From JAHEDH01 sp965364515 (lineage in GTDB: Bacteria; Actinomycetota; Acidimicrobiia; Spongiisociales; ZC4RG35): a DNA stretch of 7,297 nt. Numbering within the stretch: the first letter of the stretch is position 1; each line of letters starts with the position of its first letter. This document shows positions 1-5,900 of the stretch, piece by piece. Location: the NCBI GenBank assembly GCA_965364515.1, contig CBDTXZ010000152.1, forward strand, positions 1 through 7,297, written 5' to 3'. Made by a program: the position numbers and the translations under genes. The notes under the pieces were generated by a model. That model made no database searches and was not told the DNA's origin. It saw only the letters and a program-made list of their open reading frames with translations.

Positions 1-20
1 TCCAACCGCACGAGATTGGC

Positions 21-76
21 CGACAGCCGACAGCCGACAGCCGACAGCCGACAGCCGACAGCCGACGGCCGACAGC
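21..76. repeat. Tandem 7-base repeat, eight copies
   Basis: The unit CGACAGC is repeated head to tail eight times without spacers. Seven copies are identical and the seventh (63-69) carries one A-to-G change. Because the unit is 7 bases long it cannot keep a reading frame, and no convincing coding sequence covers it, so it is a non-coding microsatellite-like tract that probably grows and shrinks by replication slippage. The other strand reads GCTGTCG. There are no spacers of CRISPR length. No function can be read from it. Confidence 0.95.
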
Positions 77-98
77 GGGAGGGCGCCAGCCCGACCCA

Positions 99-154
99 AA
101 GGGAGACGGGGATCCCGGCTGAGCCGGGATCCCCGTTGTGAGAGGACCTCCCTT
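99..154. terminator. Perfect 15-bp hairpin with outer stem, likely terminator
   Basis: Bases 106-120 and 122-136 are perfect reverse complements around a single central G, so in practice this is about a 13-bp GC-rich stem with a small loop. A second outer stem can form between 99-105 (AAGGGAG) and 148-154 (CTCCCTT), leaving an 11-base bulge on one side. The hairpin lies about 50 bases beyond the stop of the 59-residue minus-strand gene, where a terminator for the regulator operon is expected. Neither side has a strong T tract; the minus strand has only a short CTTT run after the stem. It may therefore act as an imperfect intrinsic terminator, as a bidirectional terminator for an unseen gene to the left, or as an RNA-stabilising 3' end. 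Confidence 0.65.
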
Positions 155-187
155 GTTCCGGACTGGTGTCCGGTGGGCGTTCGGCCG

Positions 188-367
188 TCAGGCGGCCATG
201 CGCGGATCCGTGACCGGGCCGCTGATCTGTTGTCCGAGATGGATGAGACGGGCCCCGACTCGCTCACGGAATGTCGTCCGCACCACCTCGTCGGTGATGG
301 CGTGGCCGGAGTCGTCGAAGGTTCGGTACGAGGCTGAGAATGGTTCGAGGAGATATTGATTGATCAT
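188..367 (-). CDS. Small hypothetical protein, 59 aa, coupled to the regulator gene
   Basis: This short gene reads MINQYLLEPFSASYRTFDDS and ends in DPRMAA. I do not recognise the family. It has no signal peptide or membrane segment; the middle (EVVRTTFRERVGARLIHLGQ, about residues 27-46) could form an amphipathic helix. Coding support comes from the codon pattern: G+C is high at the first and third codon positions and near half at the second, as in the neighbouring genes, while the opposite strand gives a Pro/Arg/Ser-rich shadow. The ATG overlaps the TGA of the upstream regulator gene as ATGA, and a GGAAGGG ribosome site (376-382) sits 8 bases upstream. The stop is followed by the hairpin at 106-136. 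It is therefore probably the second gene of the regulator operon and could be a partner or modulator of the regulator, but that is only a positional inference. Confidence 0.75.
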   Translation of the reverse strand: MINQYLLEPFSASYRTFDDSGHAITDEVVRTTFRERVGARLIHLGQQISGPVTDPRMAA

Positions 368-1479
368 TGGTTCATCCCTTCCAGGGTGAGGTATTTGTCG
401 AGGAGGCCATCGGCGTCGAAGAACGCCTGCGGCCGGAGGTCATAGGTACCGGCGTTGGATCCGCCGACGTGGACTCTGACGAGTCCGGCCGAGCGGAGCA
501 CACCGATGTGATGGAACGTCGAGGTCTTGGCCATCCCGACGAGCTCGGCGAGCTCTCCGAGATCGGCGGGGCCGGCGGAGAGCCGACGAAGGATCTTGAG
601 GCGGCGAGCGTCACCGAGCGCCTTGTAGTAGTTGACGAGCCAACTGGGAGCGGCGTCGGGATCGTCGTTGAGGTGCTCTTCGGCGACCGGGTAGACGATC
701 ACGACGGTGGATCCCGTCTCGCTGACCATGGACCACGGCCGGATGACGATCGAAGGCACGAGCACGATCCGGGTGATCCCGATCGGCAACTCGAAGTCGA
801 TTCCATTCGTGATGCGCTCGATCAGCCCAACGGGCTGCGAACCCGGAACTGCGAGCGAGACCGCCTCGGCACTGCGCTCGAGGGCTCGCGTCCACTCTTC
901 CTCGTTCTCGGTGAAGGCTTCCCGGCGGATCTCCGACAGTGTGTCCGCCAGCAGCGTCGATACGTCGGGATCGATGGTCCGCACCAGATCCTCGACGATC
1001 TCAGGGCGCTTGCCCGCATAGGCGCCGGACTGTTCCGATGAGGCGCGATGGAATTCGTCGATGACCTGTTCGAGAGCCTCGCCATCGCCCTCCAGCGCTG
1101 CGCAGACATCGTCCTCGGAGCTGCTCCAGCACGCCTGGGCGACGATTCGGTTGCGAACGTCTGCCGCGGCGAGCCACTCGATGGCTTCGTCGATGGTGGA
1201 GATCTCCGTCGCCTGATCGGCGACGAGGCCCAGGACGAGCCACAAGGCGAATTGCGACGCCTCGCCGGCAATGCCCTCGAGCTTGCTGCGAGCATCGTCC
1301 GGAGTGGCTGCGGCGAAGGCCTCGAGCCAGTCGGTTCCGATCTCGGAGGCCATCGTTCGCTCGTCCTTCTCGTTCGAAGACCAGATCGCCATGAGGAGGT
1401 CGTAGAAAGGATTCACGGCGATGTCCACCGTGAAAGGCCGGCGCTCGGTCCCCAGATTGAAATGTCGTGCGTTGGTCAT
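364..1479 (-). CDS. ArsR-type winged-helix transcriptional regulator with long N-terminal domain
   Basis: The product is 371 aa, about three times the usual ArsR length. The C-terminal part is a clear winged helix-turn-helix: ALGDARRLKIL (residues 287-297), the recognition-helix region KTSTFHHIGVLRSAGLV (318-334) and a wing ending GTYDLRP (344-350). The first 270 residues form an acidic, mostly helical domain resembling the ligand or dimerisation part of large actinobacterial ArsR-type regulators (DUF5937-like, from memory). The classical metal-site ELCVCD motif is absent and the only two cysteines are at 117 and 126, so metal sensing is unlikely; a small organic ligand is more plausible. I chose the ATG at 1479 because AGGTGAAC lies directly upstream at good spacing. 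An in-frame TTG at 1524 would give 386 aa but sits inside the likely promoter. It is divergent from the oxygenase gene and probably controls it and itself. Confidence 0.85.
   Translation of the reverse strand: MTNARHFNLGTERRPFTVDIAVNPFYDLLMAIWSSNEKDERTMASEIGTDWLEAFAAATPDDARSKLEGIAGEASQFALWLVLGLVADQATEISTIDEAIEWLAAADVRNRIVAQACWSSSEDDVCAALEGDGEALEQVIDEFHRASSEQSGAYAGKRPEIVEDLVRTIDPDVSTLLADTLSEIRREAFTENEEEWTRALERSAEAVSLAVPGSQPVGLIERITNGIDFELPIGITRIVLVPSIVIRPWSMVSETGSTVVIVYPVAEEHLNDDPDAAPSWLVNYYKALGDARRLKILRRLSAGPADLGELAELVGMAKTSTFHHIGVLRSAGLVRVHVGGSNAGTYDLRPQAFFDADGLLDKYLTLEGMNQ
376..382 (-). promoter_or_regulatory. Ribosome binding site for the 59-aa gene
   Basis: The minus strand reads GGAAGGG here, inside the last codons of the regulator gene, leaving 8 bases to the ATG at 367-365. 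Site and spacing suit independent initiation or re-initiation at the ATGA overlap. They support the small frame being translated. Confidence 0.55.
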
Positions 1480-1482
1480 GTT

Positions 1483-1487
1483 CACCT
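1483..1487 (-). promoter_or_regulatory. Ribosome binding site deciding the regulator start
   Basis: The minus strand reads AGGTG, followed by AAC and then ATG. Aligned with the 16S tail, the GGT end falls about four bases from the ATG, close to optimal. The competing TTG at 1524 has GGCGAGG directly abutting it, which is too close. This favours the ATG at 1479. Confidence 0.5.
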
Positions 1488-1530
1488 GTGTCTTCACTGC
1501 TTCGATCACGGCCTTGTTATCCAACCTCGC

Positions 1531-1551
1531 CGAATGTCAAACATACATTCG
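1531..1551. promoter_or_regulatory. Inverted repeat CGAATGT-N7-ACATTCG, candidate operator
   Basis: Bases 1531-1537 and 1545-1551 are perfect 7-base inverted repeats separated by 7 bases, the geometry expected for a dimeric winged-helix regulator. The right half-site also starts a second palindrome, CATTCGAATG (1546-1555). The left half overlaps a TTGACA hexamer on the minus strand (1540-1535), a consensus -35 box for the regulator gene, so binding here would give autorepression. The matching -10 is weak (TAACAA at 1519-1514, 15-base spacer). That ArsR binds here is inferred from position and symmetry only. Confidence 0.5.
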
Positions 1552-1568
1552 AATGCTTGCTCATGATT

Positions 1569-1607
1569 GAACGTTCGACTTTATTGGTATGGATACCCTA
1601 TTCGAAT
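1569..1607. promoter_or_regulatory. Divergent promoter region with two further palindromes
   Basis: This AT-rich stretch, markedly poorer in GC than the flanking genes, contains the palindromes GAACGTTC (1569-1576) and ATTCGAAT (1600-1607). A TACCCT hexamer at 1594-1599 fits the -10 pattern TANNNT for the plus-strand oxygenase gene and would start RNA near 1606, about 40 bases before its ATG at 1646. No good -35 box stands at standard spacing (TTGAAC at 1567-1572 is about 21 bases away), as expected for an activator-dependent or weak promoter. Together with the inverted repeat at 1531-1551 this forms a compact shared control region. Confidence 0.4.
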
Positions 1608-1645
1608 TTTCTCGAATCGTCAAGAGTGGCCGGCGAACGTCTGAC

Positions 1646-2545
1646 ATGAACGTCTCAAAGCCCCTCGACACTCGTAGGCTCTCGGTGATGAGCGACCCCG
1701 GATATTTCGGCCCCGACAGCATCACCTGGGAGGTGAACCGCGAGCTCACGGTGCTCTTCGGTGGCGCCCGCGCCCTGCTCATGCACGCCGCACATCCCCT
1801 GATCGCAGCCGGCGCCAGACAGACGTCGATGTACTCGCGAGACCCCTGGGCGCGCCTCATCCGGACCCTCATGCTCCAGTCGACCGTGACATTCGGGTCC
1901 AAGGCCGAAGCACAGGAAGCGGCCGACAAGATCAACAAGCTGCACCTGAAGGTGAACGGCATCGATCCCGTCACCGGTGGGCGCTACGACGCCCTCGACC
2001 ACGACCAGTTGCTGTGGGTTCACGCCGCCCTCGAGGTCTCATCGATCTACTTCTTCGAACGAACCGTTCGCAAACTCACCGCCGATGAGCGCCAGCGGTA
2101 CCACACCGAGAACCTGATCGCCGCCGAGCTCATCCTCCTCCCCGCAGACAAGGTGCCGGCCACCTACGAGGAGATGGAGGCCTACGTCGACGAGATGGTG
2201 CATTCCGATGTGATGAAGCTCACCGACGTCGCTCAGGACGTTGCGGACATCATCGCCTCCGGACCGGTCCCCAGAGGTGTCAAATGGATGTGGGGCTTCA
2301 TCTCGTTCGCATCGTTCGGGACATTGCCCCAGCCGCTCCAGGAGATGTACGGCGTGAAATGGGGACCATGGCGACAACGATGGCTCGACTTCAACCTGGC
2401 GGCACTCGGCAAGATCAGACCCTTCCTGCCGCAACGGTTCCGACTCATCGGGCCCGCCCAGATCGCCAACAAGCGGATGGCGGGTGACACCGACATCCGC
2501 ATCATCGACCGCATGCGCCAAGCCCAGAGGAGCGATGTTGACTGA
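1646..2545 (+). CDS. MpaB/DUF2236-family oxygenase-like protein
   Basis: The product is 299 aa, normal for the family, with the fold running almost end to end. Family hallmarks in order are DPGYFGPDSITWEVNRE near the start, GGARALLMHAAHPLIAAGA (about 40-58), an RLIRT segment (Arg70, Thr74), LHLKVNG (His100), YDALDHDQLLWVHAAL (His126) and a later ENLIAAELILLP. DUF2236 includes latex-clearing protein and fungal MpaB, oxygenases that cut isoprenoid chains. In latex-clearing protein an Arg-x3-Thr pair and a downstream haem-ligand His are conserved, and Arg70/Thr74/His100 match that pattern, so haem binding is likely but inferred. No signal peptide is seen, so it should be cytosolic. I prefer ATG 1646. 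ATG 1589 lies inside the promoter-like palindromes, and ATG 1688 would also keep the domain intact; none has a strong ribosome site. Its end overlaps the next gene by 11 bases. Confidence 0.85.
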   Translation: MNVSKPLDTRRLSVMSDPGYFGPDSITWEVNRELTVLFGGARALLMHAAHPLIAAGARQTSMYSRDPWARLIRTLMLQSTVTFGSKAEAQEAADKINKLHLKVNGIDPVTGGRYDALDHDQLLWVHAALEVSSIYFFERTVRKLTADERQRYHTENLIAAELILLPADKVPATYEEMEAYVDEMVHSDVMKLTDVAQDVADIIASGPVPRGVKWMWGFISFASFGTLPQPLQEMYGVKWGPWRQRWLDFNLAALGKIRPFLPQRFRLIGPAQIANKRMAGDTDIRIIDRMRQAQRSDVD

Positions 2546-3956
2546 ATTCGACGCCGTCGTCGTCGGGTCGGGCCCAAACGGGCTGTCAGCCGCCGCCACT
2601 CTCGCCCAGACCGGGCGCAAGGTGCTCATCATCGAGGGCGCACAGACGATCGGCGGCGGCACCCGAACCGAGGAACTGACGCTTCCCGGATTCCGGCACG
2701 ACGTCTGCTCGGCGTTCCACCCGCTGGCAATGGGGTCGCCGTTCCTCTCCCAGCTCCCGCTCGCAGAGCACGGGCTCGAGTGGATCCAGCCAGACGCCCC
2801 GCTCGGCCATGCAATCGCGCCCGGACGCTCGGTGATGCTCGAACGCGACATCGCCGAGACCGCGGCCAAGCTCGGGCTCGACGGCGCAACCTATCACCGC
2901 CTCCTGTCGAGATGGGCCGACCAGTGGCCCCAGATCTCCCAGCACATCCTCGGACCGCTCATCGGCCTCCCGAAACATCCCCTGACCGTCGCGCGGTTCG
3001 GCCTCAACTCGATCGCGCCGGCGAAGTTCACCACCAACCACAGATTCGAGACGGCCGAGGCGCGGGCGCTGTTCGCCGGCTGCGCCGCCCACGCGTTCCT
3101 CCCGCTCACGCATCCGCTCTCGGCGTCCTTCGGTTGGCTGCTCATGGTGACCGGCCACGTGTTCGGCTGGCCGATCGCCCGAGGCGGCTCAGGCTCGATC
3201 GCCCAGGCGCTCGCCTCGTACATCGAGGGCCTTGGCGGAGTGATCGAGACCGGCACCATGATCGGCGACCTGGCCGAGATCCCACAGACACCGATCACCA
3301 TCCTCGACGTCACGCCGACCGGATTCGCCGCGATCGCAGGCGACCGCCTGCCATCTGGCTATCTGAAACGGGCGAGCAGATTTCGCTACGGGCCGGCCGC
3401 ATTCAAGGTGGACTACGCACTCGACGGCCCGATTCCGTGGACCGACCCCCAACTGAGAAGGGCCGGAACGATCCACATCGGAGGAACCGCCGTCGACATC
3501 GACAGAGCCGAGAGCCTGACATTCAAGGGCAGTCCTGCGCCCGACCCCTTCGTCCTGGTGGGACAACAGTCCCTGTTCGACGAGACCAGGGCACCCGAAG
3601 GCAAGCACACGGCGTGGGCCTACGCGCACGTCCCGAACGGGTCGACGCACGACTTCACGGACACCATCACGAGGCGCATCGAGGAACTGGCGCCCGGCTT
3701 CTCCGACCTGGTGCTCGACACGCACCGTTTCTCACCTGCCGACCTCGAGCGGCGCAACCCGAACTACGTCGGAGGCGACATCTCCGGCGGTGCCCACACC
3801 GCCACCCAGCTCGTCTTCCGCCCGTTCCCACAGGCCAACCCGTACACCACTCCGCTCGACGGCGTCTACCTGGGATCGTCGTCCACGCCGCCCGGCGGAG
3901 GCTCACACGGGATGTGCGGCCACAACGCCGCGATGGCCGCACTCGCACGGGCGTGA
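2535..3956 (+). CDS. FAD-dependent oxidoreductase, phytoene desaturase (CrtI)-like
   Basis: The product is 473 aa. An N-terminal Rossmann fold is clear: DAVVVGSGPNGLSAA (GxGxxG at residues 11-16) and the ribose-binding acidic residue Glu34 in KVLIIEGAQTIGGGTRTEE. The C-terminus carries the second FAD segment PLDGVYLGSSSTPPGGG followed by HGMCGHNAA, typical of the COG1233 group of CrtI-like and PYROXD2-like enzymes. These dehydrogenate or isomerise hydrophobic chains, or are poorly characterised amine-oxidase relatives, so the substrate cannot be read. Carotenoid desaturation is not supported because no other carotenoid genes are present. The ATG overlaps the oxygenase gene by 11 bases, with GAGGAG (2527-2532) just upstream. 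The adjacent TTG at 2538 has better spacing and would shorten the protein by one residue. Translational coupling suggests it works with the oxygenase-like protein. Confidence 0.88.
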   Translation: MLTEFDAVVVGSGPNGLSAAATLAQTGRKVLIIEGAQTIGGGTRTEELTLPGFRHDVCSAFHPLAMGSPFLSQLPLAEHGLEWIQPDAPLGHAIAPGRSVMLERDIAETAAKLGLDGATYHRLLSRWADQWPQISQHILGPLIGLPKHPLTVARFGLNSIAPAKFTTNHRFETAEARALFAGCAAHAFLPLTHPLSASFGWLLMVTGHVFGWPIARGGSGSIAQALASYIEGLGGVIETGTMIGDLAEIPQTPITILDVTPTGFAAIAGDRLPSGYLKRASRFRYGPAAFKVDYALDGPIPWTDPQLRRAGTIHIGGTAVDIDRAESLTFKGSPAPDPFVLVGQQSLFDETRAPEGKHTAWAYAHVPNGSTHDFTDTITRRIEELAPGFSDLVLDTHRFSPADLERRNPNYVGGDISGGAHTATQLVFRPFPQANPYTTPLDGVYLGSSSTPPGGGSHGMCGHNAAMAALARA

Positions 3957-4660
3957 TCGACGACCTCCGAATCGAGCGAGCTTCGGAGCAGGCGGTCCCT
4001 TCTGCCGGGGTCGAACGACTCGGAGCATGGAGGGCCCATCTCTCCGACGGCTACGTCAGACGACTCAACTCGGTTGCATTGCACGGCGAACGCCCCGGAG
4101 GAGCCGAAACGGAGCGCCGGCTGGACGTCATCGATCGGTTGTATCGGGAGCGTTCGCTGCGTCCCGCGATCCGGCAGACCACCATGGACGGCTGGCTCGA
4201 CGAGCATCTCTCCGGCTGGACCGAGACCGGAGACACCATCGTGATGGCCGCCCGAGGCTCGACCGGAGACGTCGGCCCGACCTGCTCGGTCGAGGACTGG
4301 CTTGCATGGCTGTCACCCCGCGCCTCGCTACCGGCCAGATTCGCCGAAGCGGCTGCGTCCGCCAGACGACTCGACGCCGACAACGTCGTCCTCTTCAGCA
4401 CCGAAGGCAGGCACATTGTCGGCGCCGGTCGAGCGGTCTCGACCGAAGGCATGACGGGGCTGTTCGACATCTCCGTCGACTCCGATGTCAGGCGCCGCGG
4501 ACACGGACGTTCGCTGCTCAGACGATTGATGGCGTGGGCAGCGGAGCGGGGAGAAGAGGTGTATCTCCAGGTTGGGGCGGTCAACGAGCCGGCACTCCAG
4601 TTGTATCGAAGCGAAGGCTTCGTCGAACGGTATCGCTATCGCTACCGGCGTCGGGACTGA
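3953..4660 (+). CDS. GNAT-family N-acetyltransferase
   Basis: The product is 235 aa. The C-terminal half is a GNAT fold: a beta strand in GLFDISVDSDV, the acetyl-CoA pyrophosphate loop RRRGHG (180-185, Q/RxxGxG/A pattern), then YLQVGAVNEPALQLYRSEGF (204-223) with Asn211 and Tyr218 at positions usual for catalysis and CoA contact. The N-terminal half (WRAHLSDGYVRRLNSVALHG, about 26-45) resembles the N-terminal domain of two-domain actinobacterial GNATs, so this may be a degenerate tandem GNAT. The substrate is unknown. The start is GTG overlapping the previous stop as GTGA, without an obvious ribosome site, so translation is probably coupled to the oxidoreductase gene. The C-terminus is an unusual RYRYRYRRRD tail encoded by a short near-repeat of TATCGC. 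It ends 13 bases before the convergent exonuclease stop. Confidence 0.85.
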   Translation: MIDDLRIERASEQAVPSAGVERLGAWRAHLSDGYVRRLNSVALHGERPGGAETERRLDVIDRLYRERSLRPAIRQTTMDGWLDEHLSGWTETGDTIVMAARGSTGDVGPTCSVEDWLAWLSPRASLPARFAEAAASARRLDADNVVLFSTEGRHIVGAGRAVSTEGMTGLFDISVDSDVRRRGHGRSLLRRLMAWAAERGEEVYLQVGAVNEPALQLYRSEGFVERYRYRYRRRD

Positions 4661-4682
4661 AGCGCTTCGACGCTCAGTCCTG
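4652..4682. terminator. Inverted repeat spanning two convergent stops
   Basis: GGACTGA (4654-4660) and TCAGTCC (4674-4680) are perfect 7-base inverted repeats around a 13-base loop. They extend outward by a G-T wobble and a C-G pair. Each arm contains the TGA stop of one convergent gene, and the palindrome GAAGCGCTTC (4659-4668) overlaps the left arm as an alternative fold. There is no T tract, so this is at best a weak bidirectional terminator. The symmetry may partly reflect the two genes having similar ends. Confidence 0.35.
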
Positions 4683-5546
4683 CCAATGATGGGGTCGGCT
4701 CCGGGTGTCCTCACCGAAGCCCAACTCGTCACACATGGCCAGGAACTCCCCACGGCGAACACCCCGCCACTCGAGATCGTCCAATGACTCGGAGAGCGGA
4801 ACATCACGCCTGAGCCTGGTGAGCTCCCGATAGAGCAGTGCATCCTCTCGATGCTCATCCAGGGTCGCAGCCAGCTTTGCTGCGCCGCGAACCGAGACGT
4901 CCCAGTCCTCTGCCGCGGCCGGGATCTCCTCGAGGTGGCCGTACCGCCTCAACACCACCGAAGACGACTTCGCTCCCCAACCGGGCAGTCCGGGCACACC
5001 GTCGGCAGTGTCTCCGACGAGCGCGAGATAGTCGGGGATGGAGGCCGGCTCCACTCCGAACTTCTCCACGACCTCGTCGAACCCGTACATCTTCTTGTTC
5101 CGCCGGTCGTAGGTCACCACCCGATGGTCCACGACACACTGAGCCATGTCCTTGTCAGGTGACAGGATCACGACCTGTTCCACATCGTCGGCCCAGCGAG
5201 CGGCGGCCGTCGCAAGCGCGTCGTCTGCCTCGAAGTCGATCATGTCCCACAGCACGACGCCCATCGCCGAGAAGATCCGGTCAGCCAGGTGGAACTGGCC
5301 AACCAGCTCCGCCTCGATGCCCTCACCCGTCTTGTATCCGTCGAACATGTCATTGCGAAACGAAGTGATCACCGTGTCGGTGGCAACCGCGACGTGGGTC
5401 ACGTCGGGCTCGCGGAGAAGGGCGAGCGTCGTCTCGATCAGCCCCCGGATCGCCCCCACCTCACGCCCATCGGGTGCCGTCCGGGGAGGAACACCGAAGT
5501 AGGACCGGAAGAGTTCGTAGGTACCATCGAGCAGGTGGAGACGCAC
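4674..5546 (-). CDS. Stand-alone 5'-3' exonuclease (FEN/Pol I N-terminal type)
   Basis: The product is 290 aa, matching single-domain 5'-3' exonucleases homologous to the N-terminal nuclease of DNA polymerase I. The metal-binding acidic set is complete: Asp7 in LLDGTYELFRSYF, Asp57, the EADD cluster (Glu106, Asp108, Asp109), SPDKD (Asp131, Asp133) and GDTADGVPG (Asp179, Asp182). Residues 184-202 form the helix-3-turn-helix DNA-binding segment (PGLPGWGAKSSSVVLRRYG). Arg64 and Lys72 occupy the arch region that grips the 5' flap. No polymerase domain follows, so it probably acts as a flap or RNA-primer nuclease in repair and lagging-strand processing. The GTG start at 5546 is required to keep Asp7 and has AGGA eight bases upstream. 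Its start overlaps the divergent plus-strand gene by 12 bases. Confidence 0.9.
   Translation of the reverse strand: MRLHLLDGTYELFRSYFGVPPRTAPDGREVGAIRGLIETTLALLREPDVTHVAVATDTVITSFRNDMFDGYKTGEGIEAELVGQFHLADRIFSAMGVVLWDMIDFEADDALATAAARWADDVEQVVILSPDKDMAQCVVDHRVVTYDRRNKKMYGFDEVVEKFGVEPASIPDYLALVGDTADGVPGLPGWGAKSSSVVLRRYGHLEEIPAAAEDWDVSVRGAAKLAATLDEHREDALLYRELTRLRRDVPLSESLDDLEWRGVRRGEFLAMCDELGFGEDTRSRPHHWQD
5522..5527 (+). promoter_or_regulatory. Possible -10 element for a leaderless transcript
   Basis: TACCAT fits the TANNNT pattern and ends 7 bases before the GTG at 5535, so RNA could begin at the start codon itself. That arrangement is common in actinobacteria and would explain the missing ribosome site. 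No matching -35 hexamer is visible. The element lies inside the exonuclease coding region. Confidence 0.25.
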
Positions 5547-5897
5547 GACAACGATCCTAGAGACGACGGATTCGGTCAGGAGCCGCCGGATGACGCCTGG
5601 CGCCAGGCGTCGGAGCAGTTCGCCGTGCTCGGCTCGAAGCTGAGGACCAGATACCGCGAGATCGTGGGCGAAGACGGCCCGGCGGAGGAGGATGTCCGGC
5701 AGGCATTCACCACGATCGGGACCGCCGCCCAGTCCCTCGTCGACTCGATCTCGGAGTCCATGCGGGACCCCGAAGTCCGCGACCAGGTCAAGGAAGCGAC
5801 GTCGACGTTCTTCTCTGCGATCGGCAAGACCCTCAGCCAGCTCGGTGACGAACTGCGCTCCAACGACGAGTCGAACACCGACGACGAGTCGGGCTGA
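5535..5897 (+). CDS. Hypothetical protein, 120 aa, helical
   Basis: The product is soluble and strongly charged, with no signal peptide or membrane segment. It begins METHDNDPRDD, then AWRQASEQFAVLGSKLRTRY (21-40). It continues as two probable amphipathic helices: DVRQAFTTIGTAAQSLVDSI (53-72) and VRDQVKEATSTFFSAIGKTL (81-100). The tail is very acidic (about 108-120). The pattern resembles small uncharacterised actinobacterial proteins with a DPEVRDQ-like turn between two helices; no function is known to me. GTG 5535 is the only NTG start that keeps the conserved-looking AWRQ segment. A shorter start at 5625, with GGAG upstream, would lose it. The start overlaps the divergent exonuclease start by 12 bases. 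The stop lies 3 bases before the DUF2905 gene, so the two are co-transcribed and perhaps linked in function. Confidence 0.7.
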   Translation: METHDNDPRDDGFGQEPPDDAWRQASEQFAVLGSKLRTRYREIVGEDGPAEEDVRQAFTTIGTAAQSLVDSISESMRDPEVRDQVKEATSTFFSAIGKTLSQLGDELRSNDESNTDDESG

Positions 5898-5900
5898 GCA

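Noticed and set aside
21..76. CRISPR-like array
   Set aside because: The unit is only 7 bases, copies are contiguous and there are no unique spacers.
137..187. Possible additional gene or RNA between the small gene and the hairpin
   Set aside because: No start with a ribosome site, no tRNA-like fold and no further strong repeat beyond the outer hairpin arm were seen.
138..359. Plus-strand 73-codon open frame beside the hairpin
   Set aside because: It starts with a GTG in the 3' flank of the hairpin, its product is Arg/Trp/Ser-rich, and it lies antisense to the better-supported 59-aa minus-strand gene.
367..1041. Long plus-strand open frame opposite the regulator
   Set aside because: It is a GC-bias shadow: its product is rich in Gly, Arg and Asp without domain motifs, while the opposite strand encodes a clear winged helix-turn-helix.
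2780..3952. Upstream extension of the acetyltransferase frame inside the oxidoreductase gene
   Set aside because: The translation is Arg/Pro-rich low-complexity shadow. Only the part from the GTG at 3953 is protein-like and matches GNAT.
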